Positions 53,800 through 64,000 of a DNA stretch of 64,000 nucleotides are shown one piece after another. The translations under genes and the position numbers were made by a program. Position 1 is the first letter of the stretch; each line of letters opens with the position of its first letter. This stretch comes from Petrolisthes cinctipes (Eukaryota > Arthropoda > Malacostraca > Decapoda > Porcellanidae), in the NCBI GenBank assembly GCA_033782935.1, contig JAWQEG010000501.1, forward strand, positions 999,501 to 1,063,500, in the 5' to 3' direction. The notes below the pieces were generated by a model, which saw only the letters and a list, made by a program, of their open reading frames with translations, searched no databases and was not told the origin of the DNA.

Positions 53800-55976
53800 A
53801 TTTTCGTACGAAGATTTAATATCTCTGTTTAATATCCTTGTTCTAAAAAAAAGTGCGGCAGCGAGCATACAATGAAATAACATCAGAGTCCAAGTCAACA
53901 TACTTTTTAATTTCATTAGTAAGAGTCTTCATAGCTCCTTTACCAGGCTTTAACTCCTTCCCTCCATAGTAGCAGTCAAACACATTTCCCATTACTTTGT
54001 TTTTCAAGAAATTCAGGGCTTGGCTCTGTAAGGCCTACATTATCTCTACTTAACTCATGCAGAATGGTTCTTTTCCCTCCTCTTCTACCCTTCCATCCAA
54101 GCTGATACTGAGGAAACTTCTGAGCAAGGTAGCCACTTCAGTATAACAGGCCCTCATCCTCAATTGCCTGTCCCAGGTCCATACATAAGTCTGCATTTTG
54201 TTCATTATAATTTTCCTTATCAAAATCTCCTGCATCTAGGGAAGCGAACAACACTGCAGAAAGACATAATTCTTCAAGTTCATTGTTTACAGCCATATCT
54301 TGGCAAGAAGTGAATGAGCCCTCAGTTACGTTACACTCTGTACTAGATTTCCCTTCACAATTATATTTTACTCCCATTAGAGTGCAATTTCTACCCAGTA
54401 TGTATGACCTAATTCTGTGCTTCACTGAAACTGGTGATGGGTGTTCATGGCATCGTCCCATTTGCCTCATGATAGAAAAAAAAAATGCTTCAACCCATCC
54501 TGATTCAGTCGGTAAGTTAGTACAAATGAAATGTTGTATTTCTCCCTCAACATCTCATAAAGCTTTGGCAAGGACTGACAGACCATCATGATTCCTCTCT
54601 GGAACTGAAACTTCTTATTGTTAGACTTACTACAAACGGTCATGTATTTCATATTGTTGACCATGCTATCCAAGATTTTATTTTGCTTATCCAAATCTGT
54701 CCCATATGCATTTATACTGTTTTTGCTTTTGTCATAATATACCTTGGAGTTAAATAAGTCATACCACTGATCAACTGAATATATGAAATCACTAGTCTCA
54801 TTCCAGTTCTTGCAGCGTAACATACATTTCTCACCAAAGTATATTAAAGCCTTAGCAGTGGTTTCAGATAGCAGCTGAACTGCATATTTAACCCTCATTC
54901 TTTCTTCACCCACTACATTAATGTGCTTTACTGACATAGGCTGCTCGGCCAGACAGCTTGAGGAACTTCAACAACAACAACTGACAACTTGTGAGTAATT
55001 TTAATGTCACTTTTACTTTCCTATATCAGCTCCCTCACACCAGAACTGCTAATAATTTTCCCACTGGGTACCACAAAACCATAGTCAAGAAAATTGTTGC
55101 GTATCAATTTGACTAGGTGAGGAGGGTCAGCATATACAAAAATATCTCTGTCATTAGTAGCTGGATTTCTGAAGTGAGTCTTTTCTAATGTTATTTCTAG
55201 GGCTTTCCAAAGTCCTGTATTAGTTGGCCCAAGATCACATACAATTGCTACCACTGGATGGCATGCTTCCTCTATTTGACATATCAACTTGAACAAAAGT
55301 GTTTTAGTCTTGGGACTGTCAAAGTTAAAATAAACAATCTGTTTCCAGGACTGAAATAATCCCCTTATCATAGCCACCTGTAAACATTTTTTAGGACTGT
55401 AAAGAACAGCAGTGACCTTGTCGTACTCCCAATGCTTGGATACTGCGTACTCATCAAAAGACAATACACAAACCCTATCACACTCAGTCTTGGACTCTGC
55501 ATGATATTTTAGGACATCTAAACAAGAAAATAATATCCCTGGTTCTACATCAATTCCACTTGCTCTATTGAGTGTAGTGTTTGAAGGAAGAGGAAATTGA
55601 TATGTCTCTCTTATGCACCGGTAGGACTTTGAACTTAAACTCTTAAGAGTTAGTGAACGACTAATATCCTCTCCAGTCCAGCGAGTAATGCGTTTTCCAG
55701 ATACTATATGTTCCGACTGAGTGGGCGTGAAAATATTACTTAGATTAGCTTTCATACTACATATTGTTTCATTAGCTTGACTTAGTTCCTTACGAAGTTT
55801 CACAATATCTTCATGGTTGTCTGGTGTATTTTTCTGTTGTCCAAAACAGTGGCCATTGTCCCCCTTCGTCAAACATGCAATTTCTTTATAAAGTTCCTCA
55901 TTTTCTTTCCTGAGCAGTTCCTCCTAGTTAATTTCGTATTTACTGTTTGCTGTCTCACTTCCTTCCACTGGATTAT
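53800..55976 (-). pseudogene. P/THAP9-type transposase, catalytic exon, degraded
   Basis: A GGCAG acceptor at 55977 opens the exon. A coiled-coil segment (EELLRKENEEL, 55900) is preceded by an in-frame TAG at 55924-55926. The RNase H-like core runs from WTGEDISRSLTLKSLSSKSY (about 55670) through LSFDEYAVSKHWEYDKV, RGLFQSWKQIVYFNFD, VVAIVCDLGPTNTGLW and YADPPHLVKLIRNNFLDYGF to 55030. TAG follows at 55024-55026, then a 43-bp retroposon fragment (54937-54979) splits the conserved KLSVKHIN site. The insertion-domain region (LLSETTAKAL, WYDLFNSK) is open to 54467. The C-terminal blocks (PVSVKHRIRSYILG at 54430, and pieces to 53800) are in changed frames. This family nicks both transposon ends. Inactive. 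Confidence 0.88.
54937..54979 (+). mobile_element. 43-bp retroposon tail with 7-bp target duplication
   Basis: TAGGCTGCTCGGCCAGACAG through (AAC)n, flanked by ACTGACA on both sides (54930-54936 and 54980-54986). It is the extreme 3-prime end of the (AAC)n retroposon family, inserted in the P transposase. Such a short piece with a duplication is the mark of severe 5-prime truncation during target-primed reverse transcription. Confidence 0.9.
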
Positions 55977-56136
55977 CTGCCAAAAGATACAAAGGTAACA
56001 TATGCATATATAAAGAATAATAAATTACTCCCAATGATTTATTTTTTGTACTGTACACGATTTGTTTATTCACAGAAAATTAATACTATCATTATGTGCA
56101 AACACAGTAGGCCTCGTAACAACAAATATAACTGGT

Positions 56137-56473
56137 GAGGGCTGGTTCTATCCAGAAATGAGAAACCTGGCATCCTCTACCACACCCTGGCCTGTTCTGT
56201 CTGTCTCTCTTACTATTGCTCATTCCTTCTGGGTAGCCGACAAGATCGCCCGATTGGGTGGCACAACAAGGAAGACTACAGACAGTGGGCTTGTTGGCTT
56301 AGGGATACATGCCCATGAGCCAACAGTCCCCTCGTCTGCTGCCTTCGAAGAAACAGATTTCACTATTACCCTGACTCCCATTTGGGGGTCCGAGTATCTG
56401 CGCGGCTTCGGTCAACCAGACTCGGGACTGCTCGGCCAGACAGTCTGGGGAACTACAACAACAACAAATATAA
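56137..56473 (+). mobile_element. Retroposon with (AAC)n tail, longest copy
   Basis: Begins near GGCTGGTTCTATCCAGAAA and ends CTGCTCGGCCAGACAGTCTG...ACAACAACAACAA. It contains a frame of about 120 codons without known domain. It lies in the intron between the P exon at 56554 and the catalytic exon. Confidence 0.6.
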
Positions 56474-56553
56474 TAATGTCACTCACAAATACAAAAAAGA
56501 AAAAAAAAGTACTGTACACACATTAAAACTTCAGTAATTAAATCAGTTTATAC

Positions 56554-56674
56554 TCGCTTCCATGGCCACGGTCTGTGGCAGTAGAACTGCTGGTGTCAGC
56601 AGGTATTCTTCCTGTTTGAGGATGCACCTGTATGGCAGTTGGTGGCTTGGATATGTGAAGCTCAGCAGCAACAC
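56554..56674 (-). pseudogene. P-type transposase linker exon
   Basis: Acceptor GTATTCCCACAG ends at 56675 and a GAAGCGA/GTATAA donor lies at 56554/56553. The 121-base exon encodes a hydrophilic linker (VAAELHISKPPTAIQVHPQT). It lies between the THAP exon at 63799-64000 and the catalytic exon at 55976. The ISL2EU element sits only 13 bp upstream of the acceptor. Called pseudogene because the rest of the gene is broken. Confidence 0.5.
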
Positions 56675-57205
56675 CTGTGGGAATACCATTAATAGGAGTT
56701 ATCACGAGTTGTAGTTCATGGCTCAACCGCTTGGCGTCGCTAGTGAGGATCATGGTTTTAGAAATAAAAGTGGGGACAAGTTGAATACTCAAATTTTTGT
56801 TTCAATTTAATATATAATTCTGATTATCATATTTTTCTAATTTATTTTCTGTACAATAGGTAATGTATCTCTATACTTTTCCAAACGTACGATAACTGCA
56901 AACAGATACGTTTTTCTCCGGCAGCGTAGTATGTCGTCTGCACCAAGGCCGGTCTGCACTAAGCTTTTCTGGTCATGCCGAGCCCTTTCGTCACAGAATT
57001 ATTTCGGCATTTAAACTTGTTCACTGTTTTTTATATTTTATTTGGTAATGGCACTAAACGTGTCTGCATAATAATTTTACGACCGTGTTTTATTTATTGA
57101 CTGTTATTTCTCTGTGTAATGATACTACGGGCAGTATAAGGCCAAAACACCGAAATAGAAATAGTACGCCATCTCCTCAGCCGCAACAATAACAAATCCT
57201 TTCAT

Positions 57206-57424
57206 TCCTGTGTACTCTCTGTAACCGAAGCATCTTGTGAGAAATATACAGTATCACAGCTTAAGGAGTACTTGAGACAGAGAGGAGTGCCTCATTCTGG
57301 GCATGTTAAAAGTCAACTGGTGAAGTTAGTGAAAAAACTCCCTCGAAAATCCCAAGTTGGTGAAACAACTGGAGCCCACGGATGGAGAGAGTATTGGGGT
57401 ATTAAGGCGGATTGTACTGGTTAA
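57206..57424 (+). pseudogene. SAP-domain ORF fragment
   Basis: An open stretch without ATG encodes YTVSQLKEYLRQRGVPHSGH followed by VKSQLVKLVKKL, a good match to the SAP DNA-binding helix-extended-loop-helix. It stops at 57422. SAP domains often start YqaJ-type nucleases that some ISL2EU-like elements carry as a second protein. No nuclease domain is visible downstream, so I infer a truncated second ORF, or an exon whose remainder was lost. Confidence 0.55.
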
Positions 57425-57598
57425 AGGTAAAAATGTGACCTTTCCAGACCCTAATTTACTATCAGAGTGAGATGATGACCTAACCAGAATCCCACACATA
57501 AATTCAGTTTATTGTTTTATATACCTCATGGGCAAGAAAGGTTGGTCAACTAAATGTCTGGGAAGTTTTGAAAAGGAGAGAGGATATCAACTGTATAA

Positions 57599-58585
57599 TT
57601 ACTCTTTCAGTAGAGGAGGCTCCATGTTACACATGACTGCAACTATGACTGTTATCTGGTCTAATAATGGCCATAAACTAATATCTATTGTTCGTGACAA
57701 CAGTTTGTAGTTTTTCATACGTTCTATGGCCCGTTCAACATGAATGCATAGTGATGCTATCTCCCTCGTTTTTTCTATTTCATTTTGATTTAAAATCCTA
57801 TGATCAGTACCATCTTTCTTTCTGGTGAAAGGGGGGATATGCAACTTTGTTTTTTTTTCAAGTAACAAGTCTGCTACATTAAAGCCACGATCAACCATGA
57901 TGGCATCCCCAGGTTCAACTTTGTCCAAAAACTCCTTTTCAAATATATGCCTATCTGAAGCACTTCCTCCATATACTTTTGAAACAAAAGAAATTAAGCC
58001 TTTTGGTGTTATTCCAACTAAGAGTTTAACTGTATTATGATGTTTATAATTTGAATAAGTTGCAGCTTGAGCACTGCAATTCCGTGGCTTAACCGTGAAA
58101 AATTCTGTGCAGTCTAGAATAATTCTTGTATCCCTATATTGAGAGGGGTAGTTCTCTGGGAGATTGTTTTTAACAGTTTCAGCTGATGGATACTTTAGCC
58201 GTCTTTTGAATATCTCTTATAAAACATTAATCCATGTTGTTATGACACAACTAATGTAACTCTGGCTTACCCCAAACAGCTGAGCAAGCACCTCCATCTC
58301 CAATGCTTGTCTAATGTATATTAAAGTAATGAGGTATTCATCAAACTCTTTATCTTTCTTTGCTTTACTTGGTCTGCTTGGCTTTGAATTCTTATTAAAC
58401 TGTATAGGCCCTTTCCAATAGTTAATGCTAACAACTTTCTTCTGAATTATTTCAAATGTTCCATACAGTATTTTTTTGGACAACATACCAGTATATTTTC
58501 TAACAGACTTGTCACTCCTAAGAAATTTCTCCTTGATTGATTGGTGCAGGATTTTGTTCTTCTCGGCTTCACTGGCATGGACAAA
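57599..58585 (-). pseudogene. ISL2EU transposase, HTH and DDE exon, one stop
   Basis: Acceptor TTTTCATTGCAG ends at 58586. The exon reads a KYTGMLSKK block and an HTH_Tnp_4 segment (LAQLFGVSQSYISCVITTW) to a TAA at 58217-58219. It then continues in the same frame: RIILDCTEFF (first Asp, near 58115), YGGSASDRHIF, DAIMVDRGF (second Asp, near 57895), and HVERAIERMKNY (Glu, near 57735), ending at a stop at 57599. This is the DDE_Tnp_4 fold of IS5-like transposases. One stop codon is the only lesion that I see in this exon. Confidence 0.88.
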
Positions 58586-58925
58586 CTGCAATGAAAAACT
58601 GTAAAATTAAAGTCATGGCAGATAGTCCTTGACCAGGTGCTTCAGTCAGCCACCTGATGATAGTATGGGTATAAATTATTTGAATGATGGTCACAGCTAT
58701 CTACCACTGCCTGGTCAAGGACTATTTGCCGCAACTGTACTGATAAAGCAAAATTATAGCAAATTTCTGGTGAACAATGTAAACTTTTGAAAAATAGTGA
58801 CATACCAGTATTAAAAACTTGTCATTTAACAATGACCAAGAAAATAACTATATCCCTTGCATTATTTTTATTCTCATTATGCTTGGAATAAGAAGAAAAT
58901 ATTAATTTCAAGGTCAATAACAAAC

Positions 58926-59038
58926 CTTTTCAAGTGTTTGAGATTCAGCGTCAAGGGTAGGTTGACCTATCTGTATCCCAACATCAGCTGGTTGGCCAAA
59001 GTCTGCACCATCATGGGAAGTGCAGAGATAGGTGTGGT
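58926..59038 (-). pseudogene. ISL2EU transposase linker exon
   Basis: A 113-base stretch with a CACCTAG acceptor (ends 59039) and an AAAAG/GTTTGT donor at 58926. It reads HDGADFGQPADVGIQIGQP and similar acidic, Gln-rich sequence that joins THAP and DDE parts. Support is splice motifs and open frame only. Confidence 0.45.
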
Positions 59039-59264
59039 CTAGGTGTGGCACAGGTGTTACCGAAATGAAAAAGAAAAGATGGAAGTCATGTCAAAGTATT
59101 GTGAGATTGTATCACACTAAGCATTCCACAAAGAAAGTTGAACACATAGTATATACTATTGTTTCTGCTAACACAAGTTTAAGTAATATTTTCCAAATAT
59201 TAAATTCTAACCATTTCCTCCCGGTACTTCAATCATATTCAATACATTCACAAGAATCTCTTAC

Positions 59265-59396
59265 CTTCAGCAACTGAGAACTCTTGCAAACTGTTATGAA
59301 GGTCAACTCCACCTCCAATTTAACTGATGGTTATCTCAGCCACTGGTTCTTGAGGTAGGGCATAAAAGTCAGCATGTGGATGTGGTTCAGGTACGT
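59265..59396 (-). pseudogene. Duplicated linker exon of the ISL2EU gene
   Basis: Bounded by a GTAATAG acceptor and a TGAAG/GTAAGAG donor. Its 3-prime 110 bases are alignable with the end of the THAP exon (60109-60220): both contain CTCAAGAACC, GGAGGTGGA-TT-ACCT-CA and GAAGGTAAGAGAT. So it is a tandem duplicate of that exon end. An in-frame TAA after ITIS suggests decay. Confidence 0.5.
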
Positions 59397-59595
59397 CTAT
59401 TACGGAAACAAAAAAATACAGATGTATAAGCATAATTATAATCAAATGTGACTATCAGTATCTTAGGTAATATTGTACATTACTGTATCTTATAATGTTC
59501 AACATTCCATATTCATTTCTAACCACCTAATGCACTCCAATAGCAATCGGACTAGCTCTCTTTGAGAATGTCAAATAAATAAAAATGGGTAAATA

Positions 59596-59887
59596 TTGAA
59601 AGAATTACCGTTATTGCATATGGTTTTTCTACCTTCATTACCCACTTATTTAGACCATTCTAAGACTATTTTCTTCTATGGCATTTCCTCCGCAAATGCC
59701 CCATTTCCAAATGGGGCATTTTGAAATTAGCCTGACCTTACCTAACCTAGACCGCATCAGACTACCGGGACCTAACCTGGGCAAACTACAGGGAAATAAT
59801 CGTGATAAAGTACAATAACTGACAGGGGCAAAATACTGGGACCTAGCCGGATCTGGCAACACTGCTGCAAAACGATAATTCTTTCAA
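59596..59887. mobile_element. TTGAAAG MITE, full copy 2 (292 bp, inverted)
   Basis: Ends TTGAAAGAATTACCG and CGATAATTCTTTCAA with TAAATA on both sides. It lies in an intron of the ISL2EU gene between the duplicate linker exon and the THAP exon. Confidence 0.88.
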
Positions 59888-60108
59888 TAAATACCTAAAA
59901 ATGTTAACCTAAATCTTTTACTTATTTAGCCTGGAGAACATTCAAAACACATTGTCACCTAAGACAGACACACAAGGACATACATAAAATAATTATTATA
60001 ATAAAATAACCCGCTATTGTGACAAACACTTCAGGCTAGATACCCCATAGGATAGCCAAGTTTTTCGTCTCAAAGCAAACATCCAACACATCCTAAGTTA
60101 TCTCTTAC

Positions 60109-60559
60109 CTTCTATAAATGAAGACTGTTGCACACTGCTGTGTAGGTTAATTCCACCTCCATTTTCACTAACATCAGGCATAGGTTCTTGAGGTGTAATA
60201 GTGTCAGCTTGTCCACGGTCATCTGATTTGTTTTTGTTTTGCCAGGCATTTGATGGTCTTGGATGAGCACATTTTCTGTCCCAGTCATTATATTGAAACA
60301 ACTCTGGGTCAGGATTGGAAGAGGATGGACCAAGTCCTAACCAATCAACGAAATGCCTAGAGCAGATTCTGTGGTACCTCGTGGCCTTCCATCCTTCACT
60401 CCTTCTACACCTGCTTTCCCACAACTTTCTTCTCTTTGATTCCACCTTGGCTGAAGGAAATTTTGCCCATCCTTTCACGTCAGCCATATATGGATGTTTT
60501 TCTGCATACTTGCGTAAATCGCTCTTACAGTTGGCTACAGCACACACAAACACAGGCAT
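60109..60559 (-). CDS. ISL2EU transposase THAP exon, open
   Basis: ATG 60559 opens a complete THAP finger: VCAVANC gives the Cys pair, KFPS follows, then WESRCRRSEGW (Trp), and ICSRHF gives the C..H pair, about residues 4-75. NAWQNKNKSDDRGQADTITP-type linker follows. The frame runs to a GAAG/GTAAGAG donor at 60109. Unlike the P-type THAP exons in this window it has both N-terminal Cys residues. It is the DNA-binding start of the transposase whose catalytic exon is at 57599-58585. The exon is intact but the gene has a stop later. Confidence 0.8.
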
Positions 60560-60811
60560 CCCGTCTCTCTTAACATTATTAGCTCCAGAGTTTTGTTATT
60601 GTTGACACTCTGGATATCCCGCCCAAAGTGAAAATCATGCGTCTGGCAGCGCAAGAGTTTACTGGCCAAGGATGCCACCATTTCATTATAATATGCTTTT
60701 ATTTCAACTTATTCAGACAGTGACATGTGTTTTGCTATATGCAGCAAGCAGCTGTAGTCTTAGTGTAGTTCCTGAGCTTATAAAATGTCTTTTCAGTAAG
60801 CACTGGCTGTA

Positions 60812-61556
60812 TACAGGGTGTATCGCGACGTATAGCATTAACTTACACCAGAGATATAAAATATAATTTTGTGTATATTCTGTTCTATAAAGTATGCTAT
60901 GTGTGATCTCAGTAAAGTACAATGAATACTGATAAAAACTATTTTAACTTGTGTTGTCAAATGGCGGTGAGCTTCGGAGGAAGTGGTAGCATAATATGGT
61001 TTTCGGAACAAAGAGGTCTTATTTATTTCATCTCAATAAGTTTTATCAAGATTGCAATATTTATGTGATGTTATATAACGTACATTGAATCATATTTTCA
61101 ATGCAGAGGGATAATACCAGGCCTGTATAAGAAGAAAATCCGTGAAATGTAGGGAAATGCTAAGGTTTGCAGGTAACATGATGTCGGGAGTTTACCTAAC
61201 CTCCAAACGATATTAATCATATTTCGTCGAATATTATTTATAGGGGCAGGGTATTACCCCTCTGCATTGAAAATATAATTCAATGTACGTTATATAACAT
61301 CACATAAATATTGCAACCATGATAAAAACTTATTAAGATGAAATAAATAAGGCCTCTTTGGTCCGAAAACATATTAGGCTTCCACTCCCTCCGATGCTCA
61401 CCGCCATTTGACAACACAAGTTAAAATAGTTTTTATCAGTATTCATTGTACTTTACTGAGATAACACACAGCATACTTTATAGAACAAAATATACACAAA
61501 ATTATATTTTATATCTCTGGTGTAAGTTAATGCTATACGTCGCGATACACCCTGTA
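60812..61556. mobile_element. 745-bp foldback element with about 320-bp arms
   Basis: TACAGGGTGTATCGCGACGT at the left is mirrored at 61537-61556. The arms include the same peptide-coding-looking stretch in both directions (an effect of the inverted copy, not genes). Arms differ by scattered substitutions. TA edges and ACAGGGTG-type ends suggest mariner-type mobilisation. Nested in the ISL2EU element, 5-prime of its THAP exon. Confidence 0.9.
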
Positions 61557-61838
61557 TATTTATGCGATTTTTTGTTAAATACCTTTTATTTTTATATGTT
61601 TTACCTCAATGTTGAAATTCTTTTATTAATATGATAGAGTACCGTACAAGTTGCAATATACATTAGATGTTGAAAAACGCATGAAACAGACCAATGTAGC
61701 TATTCATTAAAATGCACTCAATGCATAACTGATTACTGATCACTCTGATTATTTGTTTGTCCCCATACCTGAGTGATAAGTCCACCGAAGCCTAGCGGTT
61801 GAACCATGAACTACAACTCGTGATAACTCCTATTAATG

Positions 61839-62233
61839 AGTACATATAGTCTAATATGCACCAAACATGTGTGTCTGGAGAGAGAATGAGAGTGGATCAT
61901 AAATTATAAATACTATCAAACTTTAGTGACACAGAGGCGATAATCGCAGGTTAGGTTACTTTAAAGGAAAATCATTATGGTAGAAACAAATATAACCATG
62001 GCTATTATAATGAAATGCTTATTGGAATGATATTATTAAACTGTCACAAATTATTTTAAGAGAAAACCACCACAGGCCCAGGACAACCCTATGGGACAGG
62101 AAGTGTAAACCTAGTTGGTGAAAAGGCGTGCTAGCACCTAACTTAGTGAAAAGTAATGAACTAGATCAGTGGTTCTCACACTGTGCCGTGGAACCCCAGG
62201 GTTCCGTGAAAACTTTTCAAGGGTTCCGTTGCA

Positions 62234-62279
<46 letters not shown>

Positions 62280-62913
62280 TACTATAGCGTGAGGTCTATG
62301 TCGTCTACCCAGGTGCAGCGCGGAGGTCTGCCGTGCCCCTGTCGGCCTGTCGGTACTTTTGGGTGGTACGGCGAGATCGAAACACTAATCCCTATTATTG
62401 AAAAGGAATGTGCAAATGGTTCGGTGATACATTCAAGAGTGGCCTGCTTATAGTAATCTAAATGCCATGGGTTACCAACATTCAACAGTGAATCACCAGC
62501 TACATTATGTGGATCCAGCAACAGGAGCACACACACACTCAGGCAATTGAGCGATCGTGGTTGGATGTTAAAACGATGATTCTCAAGAAAATGCGAGGTG
62601 TTGGAAGTCAGCTGTTCCAATCACATCTTGATAATTTTTGCGGAAGATGATGAGAAAAAATTCCAATGATCTATTCGCGTCATTCCTAGAAGATATACGA
62701 AGTGTTTATCGCTAAAATAAATGTATGTATTGTATTTGATAGCGTGTTTATTTTAACCTCTCTGCCTTAAATATAAATAGTATATACATATATAAATGAT
62801 AATATAAGGTTTAAATATATATGTATACACATACAATATCATATTATAGTTCGATGTGCGGTAGACGGGAGGTAGATCTCACGCTATTTTGAGGTAGATC
62901 TAACGCTATAGTA

Positions 62914-62959
<46 letters not shown>

Positions 62960-63798
62960 TCGCGGTCAATAATAATCATCCACATATGAGTATCTCAAAC
63001 AATTTACTGTCTAATGTTTTCACGTTCACATATGATGTTATTGTTTTAAGTAGTGTGTAGCTACTTGTATCGAATTAAAAGATGGTAGTTAACCTATTTA
63101 TTGGAAAGTTTATCATGTAAGGAACAGAGGAAAGCTATCAAACTCTTACGTGAGTTACCCATATATGGATGATTATATTTGACCGCGACTGTATATATAT
63201 GATGAAAGTTTAGTTTTATTAACATAAATTTGAACATGAATGGATAAAATGAAATATGATAGTGATGAAATCTTTTGCATTTGAGGAGAGAGAGAGAGAC
63301 TTTGTACATGAAGTGTACAGGTTCATTGTGTATTGTAAGTGTCCCAGTCCCACCCACTACACTACCCATGGTAAGTATTACATTTCTAAGGTGGAAAACT
63401 GCTTGAAATATCACACACTACACCCCAAGATACAAGGTAATACACACACAATACATTTACTGATTCTATTGAGTGTAATGAGAATGTTGAACAGACAAGT
63501 GTAGCTATTAATGTTTACTTCTCACACAAGAATCAAGAGCTAAACTGTACTTTTTCTGTAGTTACATATATGTGTCTGTGTGTGTGGGTGGAGGGGGGTT
63601 CCATCTATATGGGGGTTGTTTTCCACTATTATTGGACAAGTTTGACAACCACTGAACTGGATAACACTAACAAAAGTGATCTTCCTTTTGGGATACTGTA
63701 TTGATATTACATTCTTGGTAGGCTATAGCCTACTGATTCTGCTCAAGGTAAACTTACACACGAATAATTTAAATTACTGATCCAGAATACATTCTCAC
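61839..63798. other. P-gene intron with microsatellites and a MITE
   Basis: Between the ISL2EU right end and the THAP exon at 63799. It holds (TA)n runs (62238-62278, 62918-62956) and the third 239-bp MITE. A GC-richer patch at 62281-62620 has overlapping open frames without a domain. No gene is called. Confidence 0.5.
62955..63193. mobile_element. 239-bp MITE, copy 3
   Basis: TAGAGTCGCGGTCAATAATA (first bases altered from TACAGTCG) to TTGACCGCGACTGTA. Inserted at the edge of a (TA)n run. Confidence 0.9.
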
Positions 63799-64000
63799 CT
63801 TTAAAATCTGGTAGCTGAAGTCTTGGTAGCGCATTATCCTTCAATACTTTCAAGTTATAGGGTACTGGGATGTTAAGTAGTTCATATTTTAAATGTCTTT
63901 TATAGTCATTTTTTCAAAATGTAGCCCACATACTCTTGCTATATCTGGATTAATATAATTGTTTGGGCCACATATTTTCATCCACTTTTTTCTTGGACTT
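63799..64000 (-). pseudogene. THAP exon of the P-type transposase, cut by window edge
   Basis: Reads KWMKICGPNNYINPDIARVC then GLHF, the second half of a THAP finger (Trp, Cys and C..H). A one-base loss in an A run follows (near 63885), and the frame then gives LLNIPVPYNLKVLKDNALPR, the THAP tail, to an AAAG/GTGAG donor at 63799. The N-terminal Cys pair lies beyond the window. It belongs in front of the exons at 56554 and 53800-55976, so the P gene spans the ISL2EU insertion. Confidence 0.75.

Larger units (their letters stand above)
56687..61838 (-). mobile_element. ISL2EU-type transposon, about 5.1 kb
   Basis: Inverted ends of about 52 bp start CATTAATAGGAGTTATCACG (56687-56739 and 61786-61838), 35 bp identical, then a few mismatches. 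The transposase gene reads on the minus strand as THAP, linker exons and an IS5-like DDE domain, the order known for ISL2EU elements. A SAP-domain ORF lies on the plus strand. The innermost flank is AT, which is the reported ISL2EU duplication, but the palindromic TTAAT context makes the exact edge ambiguous. Confidence 0.8.

Noticed and set aside
60713..61634. Two open frames with nearly the same peptide on opposite strands, looking like a small gene pair
   Set aside because: They are mirror images caused by the arms of the 745-bp foldback element. There is no domain and no codon bias.
61786..61838. P-element terminal repeat instead of an ISL2EU end
   Set aside because: Its partner at 56687 brackets exactly the THAP-HTH-IS5-like DDE gene, and no 8-bp duplication is present, so it belongs to the ISL2EU-type element.
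62169..62620. Open frames over a GC-rich patch, possible gene
   Set aside because: The plus frame translates a (TA)n run as YIYIYI. The minus frame has no recognisable domain and no splice support.

Overview
This is an arthropod nuclear genome segment, most likely from a decapod crustacean. I infer that from AT-rich DNA with long microsatellites, TTAGG-type pentamer tracts (the arthropod telomere repeat), a full DIRS1-like retrotransposon (a group known to be common in Decapoda) and dense transposon debris. No bacterial, plasmid or phage genes are present. The species call is inference.

Layout. 0-7 kb: Tc1-like transposase with one stop, an LTR-like module, small repeats and one plausible plus-strand host exon (6.7 kb). 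7-14 kb: decayed LINE, a 1.3-kb element with TA-flanked inverted ends, a tRNA-derived SINE, and two exons of a minus-strand host gene. 14.6-18.5 kb: LINE with an intact 1279-codon ORF (NPGP motif, PHD-like finger, endonuclease, reverse transcriptase). 19.46-26.78 kb: complete DIRS1-like element with inverted terminal repeats, internal complementary region, degraded gag and RT/RNase H, and an open tyrosine recombinase. 27-39 kb: RTE-like LINE fragments, a three-level nest of inverted-repeat elements, a third host exon, a dead hAT element and an exon-like block. 39.19-42.68 kb: piggyBac element with TTAA flanks and all three catalytic aspartates in an open ORF. 42.9-45.0 kb: non-autonomous element with an exact 8-bp target duplication. 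45.92-50.1 kb: non-autonomous P-type element with a THAP exon, long inverted ends and an exact 8-bp duplication. 53.8-64 kb: a degraded P/THAP9-type transposase gene whose intron is split by a 5.1-kb ISL2EU-type transposon, itself containing a 745-bp foldback and a MITE.

How the parts relate. Three minus-strand exons (32.9, 14.2 and 12.3 kb) keep codon phase across their splice sites. The simplest reading is one host gene whose introns hold the LINE, the DIRS element and many MITEs. Almost everything else is mobile DNA, much of it nested, so relative ages can be read from what interrupts what. The elements that look youngest by open ORF are the 14.6-kb LINE and the 39-kb piggyBac.

Several unnamed repeat families recur: a 239-bp MITE (three copies of identical length), a TTAA-flanked hairpin family of about 155-165 bp, TTAA-flanked G-tract palindromes, a TTGAAAG-ended MITE carrying TTAGG-like arrays, and a retroposon with an (AAC)n tail. 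Coordinates of decayed elements are approximate. Intron and exon calls rest on splice motifs and reading frame only.
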